From Vreelandella titanicae BH1 (lineage in GTDB: Bacteria > Pseudomonadota > Gammaproteobacteria > Pseudomonadales > Halomonadaceae): a stretch of DNA of 64,000 nt. Made by a program: the position numbers and the translations under genes. Below the pieces are notes generated by a model that saw only the letters and a list, made by a program, of their open reading frames with translations, was not told the DNA's origin and did no database searches. Where the stretch lies: assembly GCF_000336575.1 (NCBI RefSeq), contig NZ_AOPO01000018.1, forward strand, positions 1 to 64,000. Direction: 5' to 3'. Shown piece after piece: positions 55,335 to 63,508 of this stretch (within the stretch, counting starts at the first letter, position 1; every line of letters starts with the position of its first letter).

Positions 55335-56045
55335 ATGCTAGAACTCCAGCAGAACGCTCTGCTTGGCTTATTACCCGAAGAAGACCTTGCGCATCTGTTG
55401 CCTCATCTTGAGCAGGTTACATTGTCCTTGGGTCAGTCACTCAGCGAATCCGGCCGGCAAATGAGCCATGTCTATTTCCCATTGGATTCTATCGTCTCAC
55501 TGCTGTGCGTAATGGAAGATGGTGCCTCGACGGAAATTGCCGTAGTGGGTTATGAAGGAGTGGTAGGCGTTTCGTTGTTCATGGGCGGAGAGACCACCCC
55601 CAGCCGAGCGATTGTGCAGAGTGCAGGGAAGGCTTACCGCCTTAAGGGGCAATTACTCAAAAACGAATTCTATCGCGCGGGCCCTATGCAGCGACTACTT
55701 CTGCGCTATACCCAAGCCTTGCTGACGCAGATGGCACAGACAGCGGTATGCAACCGCCATCACAGCGTCGATCAGCAGCTATGCCGCTGGCTGCTACTCA
55801 GCCTCGACCGGCTACCGGGCGATAAATTGATTATGACCCAAGAGTTAATTGCCAATATGCTGGGCGTGCGGCGCGAAGGCGTGACCGAGTCCGCAGGGAA
55901 ACTCCAGCGAGCAGGGCTGATTTCCTACAACCGCGGGCATATCACCATCATTGACAGGCCTGGGCTAGAGAAGCGGGTCTGCGAGTGTTACGCGGTGGTT
56001 AAGCGCGAGTACGACCGCCTACTCAACCACCATGACGTAATGTAA
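55335..56045 (+). CDS. Crp/Fnr family transcriptional regulator, paralogue 1
   Basis: 236-residue regulator. Residues ~20-130 form a cyclic-nucleotide-binding-like beta roll (SHVYFPLDSIVSLLCVMEDG, then EIAVVGYEGVVG), and the C terminus has a Crp-type winged HTH (MTQELIANMLGVRREGVTES) at ~170-195. No Fnr-type N-terminal Cys cluster and no clear cAMP pocket are seen. The ATG at 55335 follows GGGGGAGAGG; an in-frame upstream start at 55242 would add 31 non-conserved residues. It shares an upstream palindrome with paralogue 2. Confidence 0.92.
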   Translation: MLELQQNALLGLLPEEDLAHLLPHLEQVTLSLGQSLSESGRQMSHVYFPLDSIVSLLCVMEDGASTEIAVVGYEGVVGVSLFMGGETTPSRAIVQSAGKAYRLKGQLLKNEFYRAGPMQRLLLRYTQALLTQMAQTAVCNRHHSVDQQLCRWLLLSLDRLPGDKLIMTQELIANMLGVRREGVTESAGKLQRAGLISYNRGHITIIDRPGLEKRVCECYAVVKREYDRLLNHHDVM

Positions 56046-56095
56046 TCCTTCAATCCCTACTATCAATCTACCCGTAAACACCATTCCAACGTTAT

Positions 56096-56137
56096 GTACG
56101 CTAGCGTGCCGACGAGTGATTTACCCAATGTTAATAT
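56096..56137 (+). promoter_or_regulatory. Palindromic element and probable -10 region upstream of Crp/Fnr gene 2
   Basis: GTACGCTAGCGTGC (56096-56109), the same element as at 55176, with a TAATAT box at 56132-56137 at nearly the same distance (centre to -10 about 30 bp against 29). The ATG at 56245 is 136 bp farther on, compared with 146 bp for gene 1. Confidence 0.6.
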
Positions 56138-56244
56138 GCGCATAGTCCGTCAATAACGCTGATGATGGCCTATCTGCAGCCGACATCAAAATGATTTACA
56201 CCTTCATTGTGCTGTTTGCCAGGTTCTTATAACCGGAGAGGCAC

Positions 56245-56958
56245 ATGACGTCTATTTTGAACGTTCCCACTGCCAATCAACTCCTTGTTGAGCTGCCGGA
56301 AGTCGAGCGAAATGCCTTTATGGCTGCCTGCAACACCGTGGAGCTTAGCTTTGGTAAAGTGCTGCTACAGCCCACAGAGACATTTACCCACGTCTATTTT
56401 CCCATCGATAGCTTCATTTCACTGATTGTCGTCATCGATACTGACAAACGACTGGAAGTCGCGATGGCGGGTCGGGAAGGAATGCTGGGCAGCTCCTTAG
56501 TGTTAGGCATTGATGAGGCGCCACTACTCGCGCTGGTTCAAGGAGCAGGTTCGGCCCTACGTATTGACGCTGGAGCCTTTCAACAACTACTCCTTAGCAC
56601 TCCGGTATTACAACAGCGACTAAAGCGATATATCTATGTCGTGATGAAGCAACTGGCGACATCTGCGGCGTGTAATCATTTTCATCGAATTGAAGAGCGC
56701 CTCGCCCGCTGGCTGCTGATAACTCAGGATCGCGCGGGTACCGATCAGTTGAATCTGACTCATGAGTTTCTGGCCATGATGCTCGGGGTTAGACGTGCAG
56801 GCATTACCCTGGCGGCGATAGCCCTGCAGGCGCGTGGCCTAATCCGTTACCAGCGTGGAACCATCACGGTGCTTGATCGACTAGGCCTAATCGAGGCGTC
56901 CTGCGATTGCTATAGCGATGATTGCGCGTTATACGCCAAAATGTTGCCGGTGATATAA
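56245..56958 (+). CDS. Crp/Fnr family transcriptional regulator, paralogue 2
   Basis: 237-residue paralogue of the preceding gene, aligned throughout: THVYFPIDSFISLIVVID with EVAMAGREGMLGSSLVLG in the effector domain, and the HTH LTHEFLAMMLGVRRAGITLA near 175-195. GGAGAGG lies 4-6 nt before the ATG. The tandem arrangement with separate, similar promoters suggests duplication followed by divergence, not one operon. Ligand and targets are unknown. Confidence 0.92.
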   Translation: MTSILNVPTANQLLVELPEVERNAFMAACNTVELSFGKVLLQPTETFTHVYFPIDSFISLIVVIDTDKRLEVAMAGREGMLGSSLVLGIDEAPLLALVQGAGSALRIDAGAFQQLLLSTPVLQQRLKRYIYVVMKQLATSAACNHFHRIEERLARWLLITQDRAGTDQLNLTHEFLAMMLGVRRAGITLAAIALQARGLIRYQRGTITVLDRLGLIEASCDCYSDDCALYAKMLPVI

Positions 56959-57029
56959 AGAAAGGAAGCGTAACGCTTGATCAAGCATTTAATAAGCCCC
57001 CTTCCTCTGTAACGCCAACGGGCTACGTA

Positions 57030-57052
57030 AAGAGGCCATTGGCTGGCCTCTT
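57030..57052. terminator. Bidirectional terminator between Crp/Fnr 2 and the amidohydrolase
   Basis: Perfect 9-bp stem AAGAGGCCA/TGGCCTCTT, 5-nt loop, extended by CGTAA/TTACG pairing with a small bulge. It separates convergent stops at 56958 (+) and 57090 (-). Confidence 0.75.
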
Positions 57053-57089
57053 CATTACGCAGCGTTTTATTAAGCAGCATTAAGCCTGA

Positions 57090-58316
57090 CTACAGAACAT
57101 TTTTGTAAGCTACTCCCCCTTTCATAATTAGCATGAGCTGCTCATCGGGCTGAGTAAGAACATTAATATCGTCCAAAGGATTGTCTTTAAGCACGATTAC
57201 GTCTCCCCTTGCGCCTGGGATAATCTCGCCAAAATCGCCGGTGTGACCATAAGCGTCGGCGGCGTGGCTAGTGGCTGCACGAATCAGCTCGTCGGTGGGC
57301 ACTACATCTTTGCGTAAATGAAATTCGTTGAGTTGATGGCGTTGCATCCGGCCAAGAAGATCAGAGCCGTATAGCATCTTGACACCGTATTGTTGAGCCA
57401 TTTCCAGTGCCTTACCGCCAGCATCCAGCACATCATAAACCTTGCGTTGTAGGTGCTCGGCCATGCCCGCTTCGACGCCCTCCTTCGCTAAGGCATCGTA
57501 AGTGCAGAGAGTCGGCGTTAGGTAAGCGTCGTACTCAAGGAATAGCCGACAGCTCTCCTCGTCCATAAGGTTGCCGTGCTCAATGGTCTTGACGCCTCTG
57601 GGGATAAGCCGGTTGATAGCGCGCGCCGTATAGGCATGTGCCATGGTATGAATATTGGCGGCGGAGGCTTCTTCCACAATGGCATCAATTTCCTCAAGCG
57701 AAAATTGCGTGCTGTCGATACGGTCGGTAGGTGATGAAACGCCGCCAGACGCCATAATCTTGATCTGGGTGGCACCCTTTCTGATCTCATCCCGGGCGGC
57801 CCGGCGTACTTCACTAACACCGTCACAAACACGACCTAGGCCCGCGCAGCAGAAGCAGCCTTCAAAGGTTTGTTGGCCTGGGCCGCGCATATCGGCGTGG
57901 CCGCCGGTCTGGGAGAGTGCATTCCCGGCGTACATGATACGCGGGCCGACCAGGGCACCTTCATCGACAGCCTTGGCGAGCCCGTAATCTGCACCGCCAG
58001 CATCGCGCACGGTCGTGAATCCGCGCATCAACATAGCTTCCAGCAGCTCGCTTGATTTGGCACCCACATAGAAAGGCGAAAGCGTCTCAAGCAGAGCAAA
58101 ATTGGGTGTAATTGCCGTGACGTGTACATGCGAATCAACCAGACCAGGCATCAGGTAGTGGCCTTGAATATCGATGACGTGATCATCACTGCCCTCTAGC
58201 GGCGAATCGCTCACATCGACGATACGGCCATCCTGAATACGCACCTGCTGGTTGGCGAGTACTTTTCCGTTGCGCGTGTCGATGACGTTGGCATTAATAA
58301 AGCGTGTCGTTGTCAT
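57090..58316 (-). CDS. Amidohydrolase family protein (imidazolonepropionase/Xaa-Pro dipeptidase-like)
   Basis: 408-residue metal-dependent hydrolase of the amidohydrolase superfamily. Metal ligands are all visible: DSHVHV (His63, His65), the bridging lysine in IKIMASGG (Lys186), His227 in TMAHAYT, His247 in IEHGNLM and Asp319 in YGSDLL. A Cys-rich FCCAGLGRVCDG segment at 155-166 sits in the substrate region. Substrate cannot be read. It is the last gene of a minus-strand cluster with TRAP transporter genes, so it probably acts on the imported compound. AAGGAA lies 6 nt before the ATG. Confidence 0.9.
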   Translation of the reverse strand: MTTTRFINANVIDTRNGKVLANQQVRIQDGRIVDVSDSPLEGSDDHVIDIQGHYLMPGLVDSHVHVTAITPNFALLETLSPFYVGAKSSELLEAMLMRGFTTVRDAGGADYGLAKAVDEGALVGPRIMYAGNALSQTGGHADMRGPGQQTFEGCFCCAGLGRVCDGVSEVRRAARDEIRKGATQIKIMASGGVSSPTDRIDSTQFSLEEIDAIVEEASAANIHTMAHAYTARAINRLIPRGVKTIEHGNLMDEESCRLFLEYDAYLTPTLCTYDALAKEGVEAGMAEHLQRKVYDVLDAGGKALEMAQQYGVKMLYGSDLLGRMQRHQLNEFHLRKDVVPTDELIRAATSHAADAYGHTGDFGEIIPGARGDVIVLKDNPLDDINVLTQPDEQLMLIMKGGVAYKNVL

Positions 58317-58351
58317 GAGTATTCCTTGTGAGTGTTCTTGTGAGAGTGGCG

Positions 58352-59659
58352 TTAAAACATCTTTTGCGGAAGGTAGAGCGAAAGCGCTGGAATCAGCACG
58401 ATCAATAACAGGGCAACAATATCCATGACGATGAACCAGGCGACGCCCTTAAAGACTTCAGACAGGGTGACGCTATTGCCCAAGGCACCTTTGATGACAT
58501 ACACATTGAGCCCGATAGGCGGAGTGACCAACCCCACTTCAAGCAGCTTTACGACGATGATACCGAACCAGATCAAGTTGAGGTCTGCGCCTTCCACTAA
58601 GGGCAGAATTAACGGCAGAGTGAGGAGCAGTAAGCCAATGGAGTCGATAAACATCCCCAGCACAAGATAGATCACTGCCACCGCGAGAATGATCCACCAG
58701 GTCTCGGTGCTGACGCCGAGGATTATTTCGGAGAAAGCAGCGGGCACGCCACTCATGGCTAGAAAGCGGGTGAAAAACAGCGACCCAATGAGAATAATAA
58801 AGATGCTTGCCGTGCTCACCGCCGTGCGAATCAGCGCTTCCCGAATGGCTGAAAAAGTTAGTGTGCGCCGTGCCAAAGCAATCAGAGCGGCAATGGTTGT
58901 ACCCACGGCCCCCGCTTCGGTAGGTGAAAAAACACCCAGAAAAATCCCGCCAAGAACTGAGCCGATCAGCAACGGCAACGGCCAGATATGCTTAAAGGCA
59001 TCCCACTTTTCGTCCCAGCTAGAGCGTACATCGGTGTTGCCCGCCAAGCTGGGGCTAAGCTTGGTTCGCACCATAATCATGGCGATGTAAAGCAGCGCCG
59101 AAAGCACACCGGGGATGAATCCCGCCATAAACAGTTGACCCACCGACACCTGGGCATAAACGCCATAGAGCACCAGCAGCACGCTTGGGGGAATCAGCGA
59201 GCCAAGTGTTCCAGAGGCGGCGACGGTACCGGTGGCCAGCCCCTTGTCGTAGTTATGCTTGAGCATTTCGGGCACGGCAATCCGCGACATGGCCGCCGAT
59301 GTTGCGACGCTAGAGCCGGAGGCTGCAGCAAAGAAGGCAGAGGCCATAACACTGGAAACAGCCAGACCGCCAGGCAGGCGCGCCAGATAAAGGCGCATGG
59401 CATGAAACAGGCCTTGGGTCATATTAGTGCTGGTACACAAATAGCCCATAAACAGGAACATAGGTGCAGCGGTCAGTTCCCAGGTACCTGCAAAGTCGAA
59501 CGGAGTGGCCGAAATCATCCCCCAGGCCACACGCATGCTGGTCATTTCGCCAATGCCGATAATCGACACCAAACCCAGTGCCACGCCGATTGGTACGCGC
59601 AGGGCGGTAAGGGCCAAGGCGATGGCAATGCCTGCCACACCTATCTCGATATTACTCAT
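58352..59659 (-). CDS. dctM: TRAP transporter large membrane subunit
   Basis: 435-residue DctM-type permease with 12-13 helices. Landmarks are GMISATPFDFAGTWELTAAPMFLFMGYL-type text in the first third, ASGTLGSLIPPSVLLVLYG and SPTEAGAVGTTIAA, and TPPIGLNVYVIKG near the C terminus. Together with the small subunit it forms the Na+-driven transport core of a TRAP system. AGGAG lies 8 nt before the ATG. It begins 10 bp after the dctQ stop. Confidence 0.95.
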   Translation of the reverse strand: MSNIEIGVAGIAIALALTALRVPIGVALGLVSIIGIGEMTSMRVAWGMISATPFDFAGTWELTAAPMFLFMGYLCTSTNMTQGLFHAMRLYLARLPGGLAVSSVMASAFFAAASGSSVATSAAMSRIAVPEMLKHNYDKGLATGTVAASGTLGSLIPPSVLLVLYGVYAQVSVGQLFMAGFIPGVLSALLYIAMIMVRTKLSPSLAGNTDVRSSWDEKWDAFKHIWPLPLLIGSVLGGIFLGVFSPTEAGAVGTTIAALIALARRTLTFSAIREALIRTAVSTASIFIILIGSLFFTRFLAMSGVPAAFSEIILGVSTETWWIILAVAVIYLVLGMFIDSIGLLLLTLPLILPLVEGADLNLIWFGIIVVKLLEVGLVTPPIGLNVYVIKGALGNSVTLSEVFKGVAWFIVMDIVALLLIVLIPALSLYLPQKMF

Positions 59660-59669
59660 TAGGAAACTC

Positions 59670-60170
59670 CTACAGGGCTTGGCGTTGTTGCAGCGCCTTA
59701 ATCATGTTGGCGAGGATGGCCAGGCACATAGCTGCAAAGCCAACCGGTAACGCCCAACGACTGGGCCATAGATAGAAGGTGAAATTGGCCATGGCCGTTT
59801 CCATTCGAACCGTAGCGCGAACGGCATCTAGATAGCTCTGGTAGCAGAGCATGCCGAAATAGAGGAACCCAAGGGTGCTGGCAAATAGGTAAAGCGTTAG
59901 TTGGGCAATAGGCGGAAGCCTTCCCACCAGCACATCCACGCTGATGTGTTCCCGCTGAAGCTCCACATAGGCGAGAGGCAGAAAGACGACGGCGACCATG
60001 TAGTAAAAAGAGACAAACTCCAAGGTGCCGGTAAACGACTTTCCGAATAAGTAGCGCAGCCCAACATCGAGTGAGACATGCAGTGCCATAAGCACCAGAA
60101 AGAGGGCCGCCAGCACCATGGCACTTTTGGCAACCCACTGGCTCAGTGATTCGAAGTGTTTGGCCATCAT
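59670..60170 (-). CDS. dctQ: TRAP transporter small membrane subunit
   Basis: 166-residue four-helix DctQ protein. The segment LHVSLDVGLRYLFGKSFTGT and the second block VYFYYMV-like (here FVSFYYMVAVVFLPLAYVELQREHI) with the conserved basic residues are typical. The ATG overlaps the TetR stop as ATGA (with a second in-frame ATG next to it), so the regulator and transporter are translationally coupled. Confidence 0.92.
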   Translation of the reverse strand: MMAKHFESLSQWVAKSAMVLAALFLVLMALHVSLDVGLRYLFGKSFTGTLEFVSFYYMVAVVFLPLAYVELQREHISVDVLVGRLPPIAQLTLYLFASTLGFLYFGMLCYQSYLDAVRATVRMETAMANFTFYLWPSRWALPVGFAAMCLAILANMIKALQQRQAL

Positions 60171-60796
60171 GCGGGCTCACTCCTCTGCGTATCCGGGGCA
60201 GAAAAGCCCAGTTCTAACAGGGTCTCTTTCCAGAACAGCAGCATATCGCGGTAGAGTTCGGGGTCATCTCGCCAGATGCTTTGCGCCCCCATACCCCGCA
60301 TCATGCACAAGGTGGCATTCAGGGCGACGCGATTCTGATGTGAAGTGTGCTTGGAACTGGCGACTAACTGCTCCCAAATCTGCTCCAAAGAGTCATTGAA
60401 CTTTGCTGCCAGCGGTATCAGCACTTTCATGATATCGGGGTCGGTTCGCGCATTAGTGAGGTATTCGAGAGTCACCATATAAAGGTCACCCTTGAAGTGC
60501 TCATGCAGCGCTTTAAGCAGGCTGTCAAAGTTAAGCTCACCCGCTTTAACCTTTACGGCCATCTCCCTTACGCTTTCCACTTCGCGACTAAGCAAGTCCT
60601 CAAGCGCCGCCTGCATCAATAATGTCTTAGAGGGGTAATGGTGAACTAAAGCGCCACGGGAAACGCCCGCCAGACGTGCAACATCTACCGTTGAAGTGGC
60701 ACGAATGCCCTTCTCGAGAATGCATTCGATAGTCGCTTGCGTCACCCGAGCCTGGGTTTGGCGTGAGCGTTCTTCTTGATTCTGTCGCTTCGTCAT
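60167..60796 (-). CDS. TetR/AcrR family regulator inside the TRAP cluster
   Basis: 209-residue regulator. The HTH (TIECILEKGIRATSTVDVAR, then LAGVSRGALVHHYPSKTLL) occupies residues ~18-62; the ligand domain follows. It lies between dctP (upstream) and dctQM (downstream), in the same orientation, and overlaps dctQ by ATGA. A repressor of the TRAP genes whose ligand is the substrate or its hydrolysis product is the simplest inference. Confidence 0.93.
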   Translation of the reverse strand: MTKRQNQEERSRQTQARVTQATIECILEKGIRATSTVDVARLAGVSRGALVHHYPSKTLLMQAALEDLLSREVESVREMAVKVKAGELNFDSLLKALHEHFKGDLYMVTLEYLTNARTDPDIMKVLIPLAAKFNDSLEQIWEQLVASSKHTSHQNRVALNATLCMMRGMGAQSIWRDDPELYRDMLLFWKETLLELGFSAPDTQRSEPA

Positions 60797-60816
60797 AGCG
60801 AACCCTTATTTGGCCT

Positions 60817-60839
60817 AGGCCGCCTCAATGCGGCGGCCT
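60817..60839 (-). terminator. Intercistronic hairpin between dctP and tetR
   Basis: Perfect 8-bp stem AGGCCGCC/GGCGGCCT, 7-nt loop, 14 nt after the dctP stop. It has no strong U tract on the minus strand (AGGCCAAATAAG), so it may be a partial terminator or an mRNA 3'-end stabiliser giving higher levels of the binding protein than of the downstream genes. Confidence 0.65.
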
Positions 60840-60852
60840 CAATGTTGCAGCG

Positions 60853-61989
60853 TTAATAGATTCCGTAGTCAGCAGGAAGCTTATTGTAGATCTCTTCCAT
60901 GGCCAGTTCGGCCAGTGCCTCTTCGTCCTCGCGATCAACCTCGCTGATTAAGGCATCCCACTTTTCGTAGGTCGCGATAAAATCATCAATCAGCGCCTCT
61001 GGGTCTTCAACGCCGTACTCATCACGAGCCTTATCGTAGACATTGGCCAAGGCCTCATCGCGGAAAGCCTCCACGGAAGCCATCAGATCATCTTCGGGCT
61101 CGTAGATATTGTTGCCGTGGGAGGCGGCTTCTTCCAGTGCGGCTTCAGAAGCGCCCAGATACTGGACAATCATGCGGGTCATTGCCTTGGCAGTCGCTTC
61201 TTTGAAGACATTACGTTCCTCATCGTTGAGGCTAGCCCAGAAGCCCGAATTGAAGCCCCACTGAGGGCCAGACCAATACATGCCGGTAGGCAGCAACGTG
61301 GTGTGCTCGGCAACCTCCCACAATGACCGGTCAATCAAGTCGTTAGCCGCATTAGAGGCGCAGTCCAACGAGCCACGATCGAGGCCGCTATACATCTCAC
61401 TGGAAGGCACATTGACGGGCGTTCCCCCGGCTTGCTCGACCCAGGCAGAAACAGTCGAGCCAGCCGTTCGAATACGCTTACCGCGTAGCTCTTCCAGATT
61501 GCGGACTGGTTCGCGGCAGAACAGCACATAGGAAGGCGTGTTATAGGCGCCCAGGTAGACAATATCCAGCTCCTCCCACTCGGCTAGCTGAGTGGGATTA
61601 TTAAGGCTGAAGTCTGTCACCGCCAGTATGCCAATCAGCGGGTCATCATAGTTAAACCCTAACTCCTGCACGGCATTCGCGACTGGCATTTCAGAAGGCG
61701 TGTAGATAGCCGCATGGTGAGCAACCTGAACCACGTTATCCTGGATACCCTGCAGGTTAGCCCGTGGTGCCAACAGTACGGTGCCGGTATAAACCTCGGG
61801 TTGCAGTTCGCCGTTCGAGAGTTCCTTGACCATTTCTGCCCACTCGATGTAACCGTAACGGGAGTGGGGATGTTGTTGGTCGTAGAACGAATTGGCAATA
61901 AAGGAAGTTGCGGCATGGGCCGAAGAAGCAACAACAGGCAAGACCAGCGCTCCAACGGCGAGTGTCAGCGTATTACGAGTGAAGTTCAT
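60853..61989 (-). CDS. dctP: TRAP transporter substrate-binding protein
   Basis: 378-residue periplasmic solute receptor. Signal peptide MNFTRNTLTLAVGALVLPVV to SSAHA; the mature part has the DctP fold with LRGKRIRTAG and the substrate-contact region containing WVEQAGGTPVNVPSSEMYSG followed by SLDCASN. The LRGKRIRT...G...VP block holds the conserved carboxylate-binding arginine. The C terminus is long and acidic (EEALAELAMEE). First gene of the cluster; AGGAAA precedes the ATG by 6 nt. Confidence 0.93.
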   Translation of the reverse strand: MNFTRNTLTLAVGALVLPVVASSAHAATSFIANSFYDQQHPHSRYGYIEWAEMVKELSNGELQPEVYTGTVLLAPRANLQGIQDNVVQVAHHAAIYTPSEMPVANAVQELGFNYDDPLIGILAVTDFSLNNPTQLAEWEELDIVYLGAYNTPSYVLFCREPVRNLEELRGKRIRTAGSTVSAWVEQAGGTPVNVPSSEMYSGLDRGSLDCASNAANDLIDRSLWEVAEHTTLLPTGMYWSGPQWGFNSGFWASLNDEERNVFKEATAKAMTRMIVQYLGASEAALEEAASHGNNIYEPEDDLMASVEAFRDEALANVYDKARDEYGVEDPEALIDDFIATYEKWDALISEVDREDEEALAELAMEEIYNKLPADYGIY

Positions 61990-62110
61990 ATAGTTTCCTG
62001 GGCCGATTTAATCGGCTGTTTTTTTCTGTTGTATTGTTTCATCTTGTTGACACGTCACCAGCTGTGGCGCGTGCACATAATTCAATCTAGACTTCAAATA
62101 ATAAAAAAAC

Positions 62111-62144
62111 AAGCAGGTCTGTTTGTTTTTGATACGACCTGCTT
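62111..62144. repeat. Dyad upstream of the second azlCD pair
   Basis: Perfect 9-bp arms AAGCAGGTC (62111-62119) and GACCTGCTT (62136-62144), 16-nt AT-rich centre, ending 19 bp before the azlC2 start and 122 bp before the divergent dctP start. It may be a regulatory operator or a 5'-leader hairpin. Nothing else is seen in the 174-bp gap. Confidence 0.5.
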
Positions 62145-62163
62145 CGCATAGAAAGGTTAAGCA

Positions 62164-62886
62164 ATGAAAATAAAAGAAAATCCTACTCGGCTGGATATTG
62201 CGGGTACCTGGCGAGGGATTCGCATGATGCTGCCTTTAGCGGTTTTTACGATCGCGTTTGGATTGGCGTTTGGCGTAGCCGCCGTGCACCAAGGGTTGGC
62301 CGGCTGGGAAGCGATGCTAATGAGCCTGTTTGTCTTCGCGGCTCCATCGCAATTTGCTGCCCTAGAGATGTGGCATTCGCCTCTGCCACTGCTTGCTCTG
62401 GCAGCGGTCACACTCGCGATTCATACCCGGCATATGCTAATGAGTGCGGCGCTCTATCCCTGGCTCAAGGCGTTACCTCAACGCCAGCAATTCGCTATGG
62501 TGATTCTGCTAACCGACTCCAACTGGGCAATGGCGCTGGGAGAGTATCAGCGCGGCGAGCGAAACCTGGGCATTCTTCTAGGTGGCGGGATAGCGCTATG
62601 GGGAGCCTGGGTCGCGGGCACCGCAATAGGGTTAGCCTTTGGCGGAGGCATTACCGAGCCTGAACGCTTCGGCCTTGATGTGATCATGCTGTGCTTTCTG
62701 TTGATGATCGTTGTAGGTGGAAACCCAAGAGCGGCAATGGCCCTACCCTGGCTGGCAGCAGCGGCTAGTGCATTAATGGCGTACTGGTGGTTGCCGCCTT
62801 ACCTACATGTGATGGTGGGTGCCATTACTGGTGGCGTGGTGGCCGTATTATTACCCGGGCGCTGGTTAAGGGAAAGCGCCTCATGA
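62164..62886 (+). CDS. AzlC family amino acid exporter subunit, second copy
   Basis: 240-residue AzlC-type membrane protein: TWRGIRMMLPLAVFTIAFGL near the start, SLFVFAAPSQFAALEMW (the usual AGASQF motif in altered form), HTRHMLMSAALYPW and NWAMALGEYQRG. AAAGG lies 7 nt before the ATG. Only distantly similar to the azlC at 43 kb. It is coupled to azlD2 by ATGA and has no adjacent XRE regulator. It is divergent from the TRAP cluster, so co-regulation with it is possible. Confidence 0.9.
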   Translation: MKIKENPTRLDIAGTWRGIRMMLPLAVFTIAFGLAFGVAAVHQGLAGWEAMLMSLFVFAAPSQFAALEMWHSPLPLLALAAVTLAIHTRHMLMSAALYPWLKALPQRQQFAMVILLTDSNWAMALGEYQRGERNLGILLGGGIALWGAWVAGTAIGLAFGGGITEPERFGLDVIMLCFLLMIVVGGNPRAAMALPWLAAAASALMAYWWLPPYLHVMVGAITGGVVAVLLPGRWLRESAS

Positions 62887-63194
62887 GCTCATCACCCGTG
62901 TGGCAGTCGTTGATAGCTATCATGCTAATGGTGGTAATTGCTTATGGCTCCAGAGTGCTGGGGCTGCTAATCATGTCGCGTGTGCCGCTAAGTCCACGCG
63001 TGCGGCGATTCGTCGATGCCATGTCTAGCTCAGTCCTGATTGCCGTTATTACGCCTATCATCGTGCATGGTGACGGCGGCGTTCGGCTCGCGGCCATTGC
63101 CGCTGGCACGGTGGCGGTAGTATTGAGAAGCCCGCTGGTATCGATTGCCATGGGTATGCTTTGCGCTGCGGGTTGGCGCTGGTGGGTTGGGTAA
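62883..63194 (+). CDS. AzlD family small subunit, second copy
   Basis: 103-residue membrane protein with three to four helices, partner of azlC2. The pattern IAYGSRVLGLLIMSRVPLSP and VDAMSSSVLIAVITPII fits AzlD. It starts inside the azlC2 stop (62883-62886). The longer frame from 62787 lies inside azlC2 and is not real. Confidence 0.87.
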   Translation: MSSSPVWQSLIAIMLMVVIAYGSRVLGLLIMSRVPLSPRVRRFVDAMSSSVLIAVITPIIVHGDGGVRLAAIAAGTVAVVLRSPLVSIAMGMLCAAGWRWWVG

Positions 63195-63259
63195 TATTGG
63201 GGGACTTGAAAGTTTTAGACGTGCGCAGGGCGTAACTAGAATCAGATATACAGCAGCTC

Positions 63260-63284
63260 CAGGGACTAATTACTCCCTGCTTTT
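63260..63284 (+). terminator. Probable terminator after azlCD2
   Basis: 6-bp stem CAGGGA/TCCCTG with an 8-nt loop, followed by CTTTTG. Located 65 nt after the azlD2 stop and before the convergent tRNA gene. Confidence 0.6.
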
Positions 63285-63304
63285 GAAATAGGTAAATATA
63301 GAAA

Positions 63305-63381
<77 letters not shown>

Positions 63382-63508
63382 GAAAAGCGTGCATATCATA
63401 GCGAATGTGGCCGGGTGAGGCTAGCCCCTTTGCGCTATCTTGATGTCATTACGGCACTTTATGTGGATTGGGCAGTCTGGTGAGTAGTTCTTTATGCGGA
63501 GACGCGCT

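Noticed and set aside
58988..59662. 224-codon open frame on the + strand, His/Gln/Gly rich
   Set aside because: Antisense to dctM; composition is low-complexity and mirrors membrane-segment codons.
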